Assembly: GCA_025200525.1 (NCBI GenBank)
Contig: CM045762.1
Span: forward strand, 24,183,374 to 24,247,373
DNA from: Camellia lanceoleosa
Lineage: Eukaryota; Streptophyta; Magnoliopsida; Ericales; Theaceae
Direction of reading: 5' to 3'
Length of the DNA stretch: 64,000 nucleotides
Part shown: positions 46,036 through 58,045 of the stretch, one piece after another
Position numbering within the stretch: the stretch's first letter is position 1
Layout: each line of letters opens with the position of its first letter
Translations under genes and position numbers: made by a program
The notes under the pieces: generated by a model
Told to the model about the DNA's origin: nothing
Database searches by the model: none
The model's input: only the letters and a program-made list of their open reading frames with translations

Positions 46036-48392
46036 TAATGAGTAAGAGTTGAGATATATAGGTGGTTTTGGTTTTGTTTTATTTTGCCTTTGGTATTCAC
46101 TGTTTATACGTTTCACCCCTTTCGAAAATATTCTTGTGATAATACATTTACTTATCAAAATATGTGGATGTTACGATTTTTTTCACCTTTCTTTTTTTGT
46201 GACTACAAAACTAATTTGCTTTGGTTTCAATCATGTTAAAGTTGATCTACTTTTAGATTTCAATATTCTCAGCATGATGTACTAAATTATTGGCTCATTT
46301 TGAGTTAGGGTTCCTTGTAAGTCTCTGGATATAACTCAACCTGAATGTAACCTAATTCAAACTATCTATTTTTTTAAAGTAATCTTTGTCAAATAGTCAC
46401 ATATGAATTAATATGCTTGTTTTTCCTTCTGTGTTGCAAATTTTTATTTTTTATTTTTGGTAAAGCGATTTCATTACCAAAAAAGGTGGACATACAGTGA
46501 AGCTCAAGACATTACCTTACACACGACATAAGCCAAAAAAAAAAAAAGGCTCTTCATGGAGAGACTACACAAGTTACCTAAACTACAAAAAGAAATCTTC
46601 TCACAACTTGAGAGGCTATGTCAAAACTCACAAGGTACAAAGAAACATACAAAGTAGGCACAATTATGGAACTTCTCACAACCCCAGAGGTGAGGCACAT
46701 AAAACACACTTACCCGCAAAAAAGTTGATCTAGTGGTGTTTCTTGGCCTAATTTTGATAATGTTGTACATATGCCTTTCTATAATTGTATCAATAACAGT
46801 CAGTCATCTATACAATTTCATAGACCACCAGATAAATATAATATTTAGGAATTATAATCTCGTTGTTCTCACATTGCTATCGGAAAATATTTTATTTTAT
46901 TTTGTTTTGTTTTGTTTTTGTTGACAAGTGTGTATTTCATTAAGCAAAATGGTACCAAATGGTGCCACCCAAGCACAAAATTAAAAAAATGAGGATCCCC
47001 AAAACCTTAGGAAAGAAAAATAGCAAACTTTACAACCCAACTACTTAAAAGACCCTACAAAATCCAAAAATTGATCCAAGTATGGCTCAATACCATTCGA
47101 GTTCCAACTGTATTAAGTAGACAAAAACTATCACTAGAGCTTAAGCGACACCTCCATACCTTTAAAGGTTCTATTCCGCTCTCACGAAATGATCCACAAA
47201 AGAGTAAGGGCCCTCCTCCCCAAAACTATTTCTGATGACACTCTGTTCTTTATTTTTGTTTCTCATGTCTGTGAAGAAAAACATTGATTCTCCATATACC
47301 TTGCTATTTATTTTTTGGGTTTTGCTAGGTGGTTGCATCCATATCACTCCTGCTATCTCTTGTTTGTATTTCTGACTGAACTTTAGCACTAGCTTTTGAA
47401 CTTGAGTTTTACAAAATACTAACATGTTGATTGTTGTTTCCTACTATCAACTTCCACATTATCCTTTCCAACCAGTCATTGGAATGGAATGAGGAACAAA
47501 CTGAAGAACAAGGGGGAGCTAAATCACCTCCTGTTGTTGTTAATGATCCCTGTGCACAACGTTCTAAAAAGAAAAAGGATAATCCAGTTAATGGTACTGA
47601 AGAAAGTGAATGGGGCAGACTTTTGTGACTAAGGTAAGGAGTAAATTCTTGTGGTGACTTGTTCATAGTTTCATTGAGCATCACTGTTCTAGAATACATT
47701 ATATAACCCGTATCACTTTAGAATCTAATGTCCCATTTATATCAAGTACAAAACATTCTCAACTATTAACCACTTAATTAACTTAGGCATTCACATATGA
47801 GAGGAATAACAAACATGTATATGCAAAATTCAAAGTTATACCTAGGGTACAGACATACCGATGGGCCCCAAAAAAAATATATATAGCTATGCCACCTTAA
47901 TGCAATAGCAATTGGAATGATTTAAATTGCTGATGAAAGAAAGAAAACAGGCAACATAATGCATTCTAGTGGTTTGTGATGTTCCTAATCCAACTTCTGT
48001 GAGAATGTCCCACTGTAATTTCCTTTGTGGATATCGATTATCATATTGAACCACAGGAGAGTATAATTACCTCATTATGTGTTTCATGTAGCAATTCCTG
48101 TACTCCCAGTCAACTAGATGAGCAGTAAAAAAAAAAAAGAGTATATCGAATAGACAAGCCAACACCCAGTAAGGTACTCTTACTGGGCCTATTGACTGTG
48201 CATGTTGATTGGAGTGTTGAGAGTTGTTTGAAGGTTGAGCTTTTTTGGAATTGTATAAGTTTGTTGTTCTCTACCTATTTGTTTTGCTGGTGCTATGTTC
48301 CTGCTGCTGTCTCTGTTTGACTGAGAAATTGTTCATGTTTGCACCTGTTTTGTTCAACCCCCCATAGTCTTTGGTATGTGTTGGTTTTCCTA
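46036..48392. other. CACTA internal region, unrecognised
   Basis: Mostly AT-rich. 47476-47628 is a possible captured terminal exon: after TTTCCAACCAG the frame reads SLEWNEEQTEEQGGAKSPPV, then CAQRSKKKKDNPVNGTEESE and WGRLL plus stop, a charged nuclear-looking tail that I cannot assign. 46440-47100 contains two A-rich stretches with GGTAAAGCGATTTCATTACC and GTGTATTTCATTAAGC, possibly old retroposon tails. Confidence 0.4.
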
Positions 48393-48663
48393 ATGGCAGC
48401 TCTGATAATCTCTGTTCTATCTCTGAGTGTTTCACGCGACAATCACCGCTACAAGAAAAGAGATCGCATCCCACTCTTCGCTAACATAGTTTATCCTCCG
48501 AATAATAAATGGTAATCGTTTCAATTCTCTGTCAAAGCTTTAGTACTCATTCCATGTTCTTGATTGTTCTTTCATTGGAATTAGTGCTCTGTTTTCTGAA
48601 TTTGTAACTCTGTCACATATGTATCTACTTTGATTTATTACTGAATCTATCACTCTGTCATAT

Positions 48664-51600
48664 TGTGGACGCGCCTCGAGGGGGCCTCATGCTTTTCCAT
48701 ATTTCAGACTCAAATTGTCACGGTTTTTAATCTGATCTCACAATGTGCGATGTGAGACTGATAAATCACCAAAGAGTCCAACTCCGGCAAATCGTTTTGG
48801 AAAACTGATTTTTAAGAAAGAAGTGCCAAGCATGGACTGCTTTGCTAGATACAGAGTCGTCACCTAAATATTTTGTTTTGGAAAAATTTAGGAAACCCTG
48901 ACTCATGCCTAAGGCCACGTGTCCGTCATCACCAAAGTTGCCTCGGCTCGGGAACTTGGGTACGATTGGGGCAGGTCATCTATGAGCACCCTCGCTCGCT
49001 TGATCCGAAGATTGGCCTGTACTAAGCATGATATCGAGTTTTTGAAAACACATGCGTTCTTATTCCAGTTAATTGGCTAATCTTTACTACGTGATGTGCA
49101 CAGCAAACAAGTATAGACTAGATCGTCTAATTTGGAACAAAGCATCGCATATCCGTTTGTTTGGAAATGGTTTGAAGTTTGCTACTCGCAAGTAGGCTAA
49201 AACACAGATTTCGATGAATTATTCCAATGCAAGCAATCCAACCTTCACCCACAGGCATTCAGGCAGTTATATCACATATGCAATTAGCCTCATGGCAAGC
49301 ATGCTGTCATGTTAACACTCACATACATACAAGATGCTAAAGCAATAACACTCACAGTGTACTCCGAGCCAAAACAAGGAACATGTTAGTAATCGATGTA
49401 TAATCCAAGTCCATATTAAGATGGCTAATGCAACACATGCAAAATGCAGCTAGAATAGGCTCAGATAATCTAAGATGGCATGTGAGATGCAATTTAGTAC
49501 ATGTATTCAAGTTGGAATTGAAATACGATGCAGTTAGTATGATGCACTGAGCCCGGTGCATGCAATGCAGATGAATGATGCAAACATGCATAGCATAAGG
49601 CATGCTAATGGAAATATGCCCTAAATCTAACCATCGTAACCAGTTAAATAAAAGGGAGAAAGAAGTAGAGGTTGGAAGACATGCATCACACACACACATG
49701 TTTATTACACAATTGTGCCCTCTCGACGGAGGGACCGAAAGAATAATACAAATTAACTAACTAACAAGCTAATTAATTATTTATACAACGCTTAACTAAT
49801 TAAACAAATTAATTAAGCTATGAAAGCAGTAAAGCAGCCTCGGGAAGAGGGACGAATGCATGCATGCTCGGCTTCGCTCGGAAATCTATCGTCATGCTTA
49901 TACTGCCTCTATTTACAGTGCTCTGCATTTCTGAAAGCTGTGCAAGTCTCAAGAATGCTTCTAAATCACCTTCTAAGCACTGTGAGATGTCACCGGTTGA
50001 AATTAAAGGCCACCGGCCAAGAGGAACTGATCATCGACCATTTGCGGGGGAACTCAGCCAACAATTCATAGCCGGCCGGCACTAAAGATGGTACCAAGCC
50101 ATCTCTTCTGCAGAATCTGTTTCTTTGCGGCGGAAGAGACGACAAAAAGCATGGCAATGCATTTTCAATGCAATGTTTGCACCACCACCCTTCTTATCAT
50201 GTTTGAGACTCAAAGGAGTATGGTTCCCGACCCTCGGGACATCAATCACGCATTTCAACGCATGATGGCCAAAGGAGCCAAGTGTGCAAATTAATGTACA
50301 ATGAATGCACAAAACACATGAAGAACCCCAACCTCTATCATGGTTTATCTAGAGGCAAGGGAGGTGAACATGCAATGCAAGCAATGCAATGCAACCTAAG
50401 CATGCAAGCAAGCTAATGCAATGTAACATGAGCATGACAAATGCAATGCAACGTTACCTAACGTGCATCCAAACATGCAAGGATATGTGACAACATATCA
50501 AGCACATGACAAAATGCAAGCCAACAAGCATGCAAAATGCGACTTAAGCATGCAAATATGCAAGGTATGTAACAACATTCAAGCATATAACAACATGTGA
50601 GGCAAACATGTAACAACACGTTAAGCAACTTAAAAAAGAGAATGCATGCCAAATGCATTACAATTTAAGCACGCAACAACATGTCATGGACCAAGTACAC
50701 AACAAGGCACAATTGAACTAGCATGCTACAACATGCAATTTAACAAATATGCAACAAGTACATGATAACATACAAGGCAAGCATGCAACAACATGCGGGG
50801 ATGGCCTTAAACCAAAATGGACAGCTCTCAAATAGGTCCAAATCAGCGGCCGTAATGATGTGACAAAGGCATGAAATACACATACAAACATGCATGCTAA
50901 TGGTCTATTACTTTAAGCATTGAAAGGCAACTCTTAAGGACACTTAAAAGAGGATAAACATGGACAAATAACAAGCATGATAAGATCTGGAAAAAAACAT
51001 GTTAATAGAGGTGCCAAACCAACCAAAATGCACAAGCAAAGCATGCAAGAGGGCTTAAAGCTTGAGGCTAGCCAAGGGACTTGAACCATGGCCATATCAA
51101 CCAAGCCCCAAAGGGCCAAGGTGACTGAAAATAGTCTCGAGGTAAGCCAAAACAAGGCTAGAACATGCATAGGATGTGGCCAAAACATGCTAGAAAGGTA
51201 AGCACAAAACAAGATGCACACAAGGCCAAAAGGGGCAATTGCACTACACCTATTACAACCAATCATGGCAAGGCTTAAGCAACCAAATTCAAAGTTATGG
51301 CATGTTAGAACAAGACCAAAAATACTTTGACATGGCAGTCTAGAAGCCTAAACATGAAGGCATACACAATGGTACATTCATGAGGCATAAAACAACAAAT
51401 CTTTAAAACATTAAAAAAGTGACAAATGCAAGTATATGAGCACATTACATGGACTGAAATAACATTACAAGTGATGCCAAACCACTGAAATGATCCAAAT
51501 GGAGCATGCTAATGACTCGAATACTTAAAGCTAACAAGCTAAAATGCAAGGTAGCTATACAAAGCATGGCATACATGGTTGAAACAACTCAAATCAGAGC

Positions 51601-52884
51601 TCTAGCATGGCAAAAAAAGGCTAGAAGCGTCATGAAGTTAAGCCAAAATCATGCTAAAATGGCATGTTACAACATGACGTATGTTAGGACAAATCATGGG
51701 ATTACAAGACAAATACATGAAGCATGCATGGTATGTCTAAACCAAGTCAAAAAAGTGCTATATCATGGAAAAACAAAGCCTAATATATACTAAAATGGAG
51801 CTAAAACAAGCTAAGCACACATGCTACAAACATAAGCCATTTATGCAAGTATTAAAAACAACAAGGAGAGGGGATGACCCTCTCCTATTTGGGACACCAA
51901 AATCACCTCTCCACCATTGAAAATCCCCTGGATTTCAGTGGTAGAGAGGTCATGCAAAGCTCAGAACAAGGTCCAAAATGGATAGCTTAAAACAAGGCCT
52001 AAGAGGGGGGGAACAACCCCAAACCTCAAAGGGACCTTAAACAAAGATCAAAAGCATGTGAAATCAGAACTTTTATCAGTTATAAGCTAAGCTCAAAATA
52101 GCATGCAAGATAGGCTAAAAGCTTGTGCAAAAATGGGGAATAAAGAGGGTAGTTTCTCACCCTTGAAGAACCTCTTCAAGAACAAAGCTCCAGTAGGTTT
52201 TCTGAGTTCAAACCAACCCAAGAACATTGAAATCAACCTCCTAGTACCTCAGCAACCAAGGATGGTGTTCTATTGTGTGTTTGTGTACAATAGTAAGACA
52301 ATACTACTATTTTGAGCACAAAACAAGGCTAAACAAGGAAGTATAGATACAATTCTATATCTATCCTCTCAAGAACAAATTTTTCTGAACCCTGAAGGAG
52401 GGAGGAGGGGCTCTCTCTTTATAGAGGCTCAAATCCTAAGGCTTCCAAAAGAAGCCAAGCAAAGAGCAAATCCCTCCATACACGTGTATGGAGGGGTTAA
52501 TTGTGGATGCCAGCTGCACCAGCTGGCATAAAATATCTGCATAAAGCAGATGAACAGGGTTCGGCCACCAAAAAATGGCCGATCGACCAACATAAGTGCC
52601 GGTCGACCAAATATAGTGCTGATGGGCCAACACTCTTGGCCGATGGCCTCATGCCATAGCCGATGGGTTGAGGGGAGGCAAAAAAGCCACCCTCTTCCCT
52701 TAGAAGCAAAAACACAAGTGTTTGGTCCATGACCAAGCACAAAACAGATAAGTTGAGAGATCTTGAGGCAAGGCGCATAGCCGAGACCTCCAAGAACTCA
52801 AAACGAACACGAGCATGGATGATCATCGAGTGTTCAAACGATGACGTCAAAGTCTTGAGAACGGTCAAAAATGGGGTGTCTACA
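48664..52884 (-). mobile_element. Solo LTR of B type (4.22 kb), reverse orientation
   Basis: Plus-strand ends TGTGGACGCGCC and GGGGTGTCTACA. Flanks CATAT at 48659-48663 and 52885-52889 are identical. Conserved 3' block at 48716-49022. It contains the CACGTG palindrome (52473-52494) and a TATA box, TATAAAGA on the minus strand (52416-52423). It lies in intron 1 of the TM9SF fragment. Confidence 0.95.
52473..52494. promoter_or_regulatory. Conserved CACGTG palindrome in solo LTR
   Basis: Same 22 bp palindrome as at 22184-22205, 50 bases upstream (element direction) of the TATA box at 52416-52423. Confidence 0.7.
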
Positions 52885-52980
52885 CATATATGTAACTAGC
52901 TAATTTGGTTCTTTTCTTGAAGACTATCAAAGTGAAATTTTCAACAACTCTAGAATTATCTATAATTATTAGCAAAAATC

Positions 52981-52982
<2 letters not shown>

Positions 52983-53030
<48 letters not shown>
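52983..53030. repeat. TG microsatellite
   Basis: About 24 GT units just outside the solo LTR, inside intron 1 of the TM9SF fragment. Confidence 0.95.
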
Positions 53031-53034
<4 letters not shown>

Positions 53035-55099
53035 TCTTGATCATATTTGGATTAAAATTGCTTAATCAGAGCGTTAATTACTTCTTCTGGTCTATGCCTG
53101 ATTTGGATTCTTGATCATGCTTTGCAATTAGGTTTATTCACATTCATATTTGTTGAGTTTCAAGGAATTTTTCTTGACGACTGTGGTCAGTAACAAACTT
53201 ATTGATTTTGAGAGTAGTATTCAGAAGAAAAGATTTATTTTTTTTTTTTTAGAATTACCTTTGCTTTCCATCCTTTTTGATTTGGCACAGATTGTCTCAT
53301 TGTGTATATGTCTGTGTGTATGCTTTTATTTGGAACAAGTTAAAGCTCCTTTAAATTATGTATATTTATTGAACAAGACAATTGGTATTTCTCAAATTGA
53401 GGAACAAAAGATGTCACTATTTTGGATTTTAATATACAAAAGAAGCAAGAAAATCAGATTAATTCATGCTATAGTATAATAGTAACCAATAAATGGGTAA
53501 AAGGTATGCCCAACCTTTGTTCACTCCCTTCAACATAACTAAGTATGAAAATTTTGATATTTTTTACTATTTTTTTATTATTTATTCTGCTTCCTGACAA
53601 GTATATGTCCACACCCACATATGGAAACTATTGGATGTGCGACGCCAACAAGTATTCTAAAAAACACAAAACTCATTGCATGTAGCAAAAACGGTTTGGT
53701 AGCAGTTGAATTGAAGGGGAAATTTAAACTCATACAATTCAATACTCATCCATTTGAAGTCTTCGTTCAACTTAATAAAATTTAGGCATCATTTGCTTTT
53801 ATGCCTTTATCTCTTCTTTTTAATTAATCAAAGTGTTTTTGTTCTTGCAGTGAGGCGTTCCCATACTTCAAACTGCCCTTCTGCTCCCCAGGATATAAGA
53901 AATTAAATTTAAGGAAAATTGTTAGTGTTTTAGACATGTATGCTGCTAAATATTTGCTACCTATTTGACAAATAAGTATGCCTTCAATATTGACTGCCCA
54001 ACAAAAGAGACATATTCTTCAGATTTACATGAGTTTAATACTTAGTAGGCACAAAATATACCATATATATCAAATTATGAATGTCTTCAAAAGCTGTGCA
54101 TATGTGTGTTTTTATGTGCATCAAAATTTTATTGGATTTTATCTGAAGGACTTACCGAGTACTTAAAGTGACAACAATTTGAGTTTATGTACTGCAGCTC
54201 CAATAACGAATAGGACTAAATCCTTGGAAGAGGTATTAGAAGGTGACTGCTTCACCAATACTCTATACCAACTAAATTTTAAGGTGGAGAAAATTGAGGA
54301 AACACTTTGTGAGAAGAACCTGAGCAAAGAAGAAGTTGCGAAGTTTAGACATGCAGTCCGTAATAACTTTGAATACAAGATGCACCATAACAACATCCAG
54401 ATGCGGGGTAAAGTAGGGAACATTGGAGAATCTTCAACTCTTAGGTATTATCTTACGACACATATTGATTTCCATGCCTATTATTTCAGGGACCGAGTCG
54501 AGGACATATACATCACAAGTGACTACCTTACTGGAGCTGATATAAGTGATGATGCTGCCGTCAAAGTCTATTTCACTTATTCAGTCTTCTAGAATAAATT
54601 CAAATTTCAATCAGCTGATTCTATCTTCTCGAATAAAACCTCAAGTGATTTAGTGTGGCCCACAAAGAAGCAAGGACAATGGTTTTCCATTTGGCCAGTC
54701 CTTACTTTCACCATTGTCATCTGGGTTGTAGTACTTCTTCAAGTGACTATGCCATACCTTAGGAGTTATCTCAATTGGTATTTCACTTGTTCTTCACCTT
54801 ATGGTTGCATAGGTTTCAAGCATATTAGTAGTAATCTGTGAGCTTATGTTGTAGCTATCAAACTACAGGTATTTGATAATTTCAGCACACATTCATAGTG
54901 ATGGATGCAGATGTCCTCCATACACTTCCCTACTTGGTGCCATTCTGGGTATCGGCACTTAGAAATTGATTTTGTAAGCTATTCTAAATAATTTTTCTAT
55001 GAAGGTGCTTAATTAGTAATAGCCTCCAAAAACTATTTAATCATTAAAAGATTGTGAACAGTGGTTGCGTTTAACTTGTACCCCATGGGATGCACAACA

Positions 55100-55358
55100 C
55101 ACTAATCTAAAGACTAGTCTTTAATCACAAGTTTTATTAGATATTAATCACACTTAAAATCTGTGATCTAAATGTTTATCATCACATGTTTTATTAGTTA
55201 TTAATCACACTTAAAAGATGTGATCTAAATTTTATTAATCACACTTAAAAGATGTGATTTAAATATTTATTATCACACTTTGACAAAACTTGAAAGTGTG
55301 ATTAAATAACATACATCACACAAAAAAAGTATTATCTATTTATGATTTTGTAGTAGTG
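55100..55358. repeat. Small CACTA-like or MITE fragment
   Basis: Left CACTAATCTAAAGAC and right, reversed, CACTACTACAAAATC. Internal units TTAATCACACTTAAAA.ATGTGAT repeat four times, a subterminal pattern seen in plant CACTA elements. No matching 3 bp flanks, so the borders are uncertain. Confidence 0.45.
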
Positions 55359-55956
55359 TGTGAAGTTTTCTTTGTCATGAAGACAAGAAATGCAACAGGG
55401 TTAGTTGTTCCAGCTATTGCCGTGGGTTTACGTGCCTTAACACATACATTGGGCACCCTCATTCCTGTGATAAGAGCAAGTGGATTTGCTAGAGCTACAG
55501 CTGCAACTGCTATAGGAACTGTTGTCAGTAGTTTTAGATAATCTCTTAATAGTTGTCGATATGTTTAGAAAGTTAGATATGCATAGTTTTGGATAGTTTA
55601 AACTTTTTGTACAGTTTACAACTTGAGGATATAGTTTTCAAATGTTTAGAATGTATAGACAATTATTGAATGTTTATAATTTATGGATATAGTTTTTTTT
55701 TTTATGTTTCAAACAATATTTTGGTGGTTGATTGATGTTTTGTGATGTTTATTTGTAATATTTGTTAGATTGTACAAAATTGGTCAAATAAAACCTGCTG
55801 AATTTATTAAAAAAAAAAAACCTATATATTCTACGGTAGGCATAATAAGTCGTTGTATTAAATATTTTACGGCGCACAATCAGTGTCGTTACTTGTCTCA
55901 CCAATTAACGGTGTGCAAAAGTAGTCGTAGAAAAAGTATTAACGACGTACAAAATC
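55359..55956. other. CACTA right arm before solo LTR
   Basis: 55377-55541 can be read as a short hydrophobic Ala/Gly/Thr-rich peptide (TRNATGLVVPAIAVGLRALT) that I do not recognise. From 55830 the right subterminal repeats begin (ACGGCGCACAATC, TTAACGACGTAC). Confidence 0.4.
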
Positions 55957-57820
55957 TGTAACGCCCTCAAAATTAAACCCATTAAATATAAAACAAGACA
56001 TGCATTATTAAAAGAAAACATTATACTATTTCAATCATCAGAGTCTTAAGAAATAAAAACATCATAATATTTGCCTTAAAGGCTTACATCTTGCCAAGTC
56101 AATGCTTAGACACAAAACATGAGTTCTAACTCAAAACAAATAAAGCCCTAGGCTTGAATTACATATAACTCAAATAAGGCAAACAAAGTAAAGCAAGTCC
56201 TCGAGAGTCCAAATCCTCACAAGCTAAGTCCTTGGAGGTAGTGAACCACCTGAACCTGAAAATGAAGTTCCCATATAGGGTGAGCCATAGCCCAGTAGAG
56301 AAATACTAAACCAAGCATAAGAATTAACTAAAGCAGTAGTACCCAATACATGGTTAATACAAAATATTCAATTTACAATATTATGACACAAATGTCTACG
56401 TTGTCTATGACACATGGTCTATGACACCTTTTACTTTCCATTTACACAGACATGGCTCAGAACCTGGCCAAACAACTCAACAAGGATAACAAATCAGGTT
56501 AAACCTTTCTTATAACATAATAAACACACATGCTGGCGTTATATCAATCTCAATCAATTTCCTTCCATACTTCCCAACCGATGATACACATGGTGGTGAT
56601 ATATCATATCAACAACAAATAGAAATATTTCTATTATCAATAAGTATACACATATGTGATACTACTGGAGTCCATCCCCTATCTTCTCCCAACAACACCC
56701 GGTTTAGAGGTCCATCCCTATCTTCCCTAAACCGTGAGTTCATCTATCTCCTCCAAAACCAAATGCATATGCAACATAATCAATACTTGCCATATACAAC
56801 ACATAATCAATACGAATGTTACGTATTAACTCAACAGTCAAATAAATGACTCAATTTCAGTTATACCTAAGCCGCATGCATGGTCTACAACAATCAATGG
56901 CTATCCTCCACCGATAGCCCAAAACAATTATTTCTAAACAAGAAATAAATATAACATCACAAATAATCTCAATTTCACAGATGAGTGATTAAATATTCAA
57001 CTACGTCAATTTATCTCATAATCCCCCAATTTCATGAATTAAACCCAATATTACAATCTTCCCTTAAATTAACTATATAAATTAATCTATGACAAACCCT
57101 AAGGTTTCTCCCAAAATTACCAAACTACCCCCACATACCAAAATACCAACACTTAGGATTAAAGCGTATAAATGGAGTAGGAAATCCCTACCTCGAAGAA
57201 ATAACTCAAAAGAAGAAGATGAAGATGATGCCCAAAACTCCAAAGTGCTCCAAACCCACAATTTCTCAGATTAAAATGTAGCCCTCACTCTCCTCTACCT
57301 TTTTAATGAAGGAACAAGGGTAGATACACACTCTAAATAGATCAATTCTAAGAGAGAAGATGAGTTGGGAGAGAGAGAACTCGTAACCTAGGGTTTTATA
57401 AACTGAAAGGGGCTGAAAAACTGTTTTAAAACACGCTGCTGCGTATTTAAACTTGACAGGTCCGCTCGAGCGCACAACACACCGCTCGAGCGTAAAGAAC
57501 AAAACAAGGTCCGCTCGAGCGCAATGATAACCGCTCGAGCGTAGATCTCTCACCTGCAGAAGTTTCGCAGGGACCAAAAATTGCTGGAAGAGTGTAAACC
57601 CCGCTCGAGCGTAGGGATGTCCGCTCGAGCGGAAAGGCTAAAAACTGGGCAACCAACAGCTAGACCAAGGCTCAACCCAATTGTTCGAAACACGCCTAAC
57701 ACATCCTAAAACTCGACCAAATAGAATTAAAGGATGACAACAACAACAATATGACAACGGAATCCACGGAACATAAGTCCGGATATAATAATCAAATGGG
57801 AAAAGACCGGGGTCGCTATA
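55957..57820 (+). mobile_element. Solo LTR, TGTAACGCC type (1.86 kb)
   Basis: Starts TGTAACGCCCTCAAAATTAA and ends GGGGTCGCTATA. Flanks AAATC at 55952-55956 and 57821-57825 are identical, inside the CACTA right subterminal repeats. Related by its start to the LTR at 30426-32670. Contains three pairs of CGCTCGAGCG palindromes. Confidence 0.88.
57463..57631. promoter_or_regulatory. Three pairs of CGCTCGAGCG palindromes
   Basis: CGCTCGAGCG starts at 57463, 57483, 57512, 57532, 57602 and 57622. Each pair is spaced exactly 20 bp start to start. Position is about 190 bp before the LTR 3' end, equivalent to the GTCGAC pairs of the other LTR of this type. Confidence 0.8.
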
Positions 57821-58045
57821 AAATCTGTCGTTAAATAGTTTTTAACGACGTACTATAGCATGTCGTAGAAAAAGTAACAACGATGCACAAAATCTGTCGT
57901 TAAATAGTTTTTGACGGCATACAAAGCATGTCGTTGAAAGTGAATAACTTTCCATAACTGGTCATAATATGACGCGTGCTGCACATCGTAGAAGGGTTTT
58001 TACAACGTGCATTACACGCCGTAAGAACCCTTTTTTGTTGTACAG

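Larger units (their letters stand above)
48393..54841 (+). pseudogene. Captured TM9SF (EMP70) gene fragment, three exons, LTR in intron 1
   Basis: Transmembrane 9 superfamily, Golgi/endosomal membrane proteins. Exon 1 48393-48511: MAALIISVLSLSVSRDNHRY (signal peptide) then KKRDRIPLFANIVYPPNN, donor GTAATC at 48512. Exon 2 53851-53891: EAFPYFKLPFCSP, after TTGCAG; the following donor is GA instead of GT. Exon 3 from 54198: TKSLEEVLEGDCFTNTLYQL, FRHAVRNNFEYKMHHNNIQM, RYYLTTHIDFHAYYF, DDAAVKVYFTYSVF, a TAG at 54590-54592 where the family has Trp, then GQWFSIWPVLTFTIVIWVVV (first membrane segment). It ends at 54841, lacking the other eight membrane segments. Exon phases fit (AAA TG|T GAG). A solo LTR (48664-52884) sits in intron 1. 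Fragment carried by the CACTA element. Confidence 0.88.
42800..58045 (+). mobile_element. CACTA-type transposon carrying gene fragments
   Basis: Ends: CTCTACAACAAAACTAAC at the left and, reversed, CTGTACAACAAAAAAGGG at the right; one or two changes from the usual CACTACAACAAAA. Dense subterminal repeats with ACGAC, TGCATA..ATGCCGT, AGCCGTTAAAA and TCTGTCGTTAAATAG fill 42820-43235, 55830-55955 and 57826-58030, typical of CACTA elements. The 3 bp flanks TAC and TCC match at two of three bases. The 15.2 kb include two later solo LTRs; without them it is about 9.15 kb. No transposase is seen, so it is non-autonomous. Cargo: ERO1 exon, TM9SF exons, a LINE scrap. Confidence 0.8.

Noticed and set aside
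52905..53114. ORF with repeated Cys-Val
   Set aside because: Translation of the TG microsatellite.
55377..55541. Short hydrophobic ORF
   Set aside because: Tidy composition but no recognisable family and no splice or start context; kept only as a note in the interval entry.
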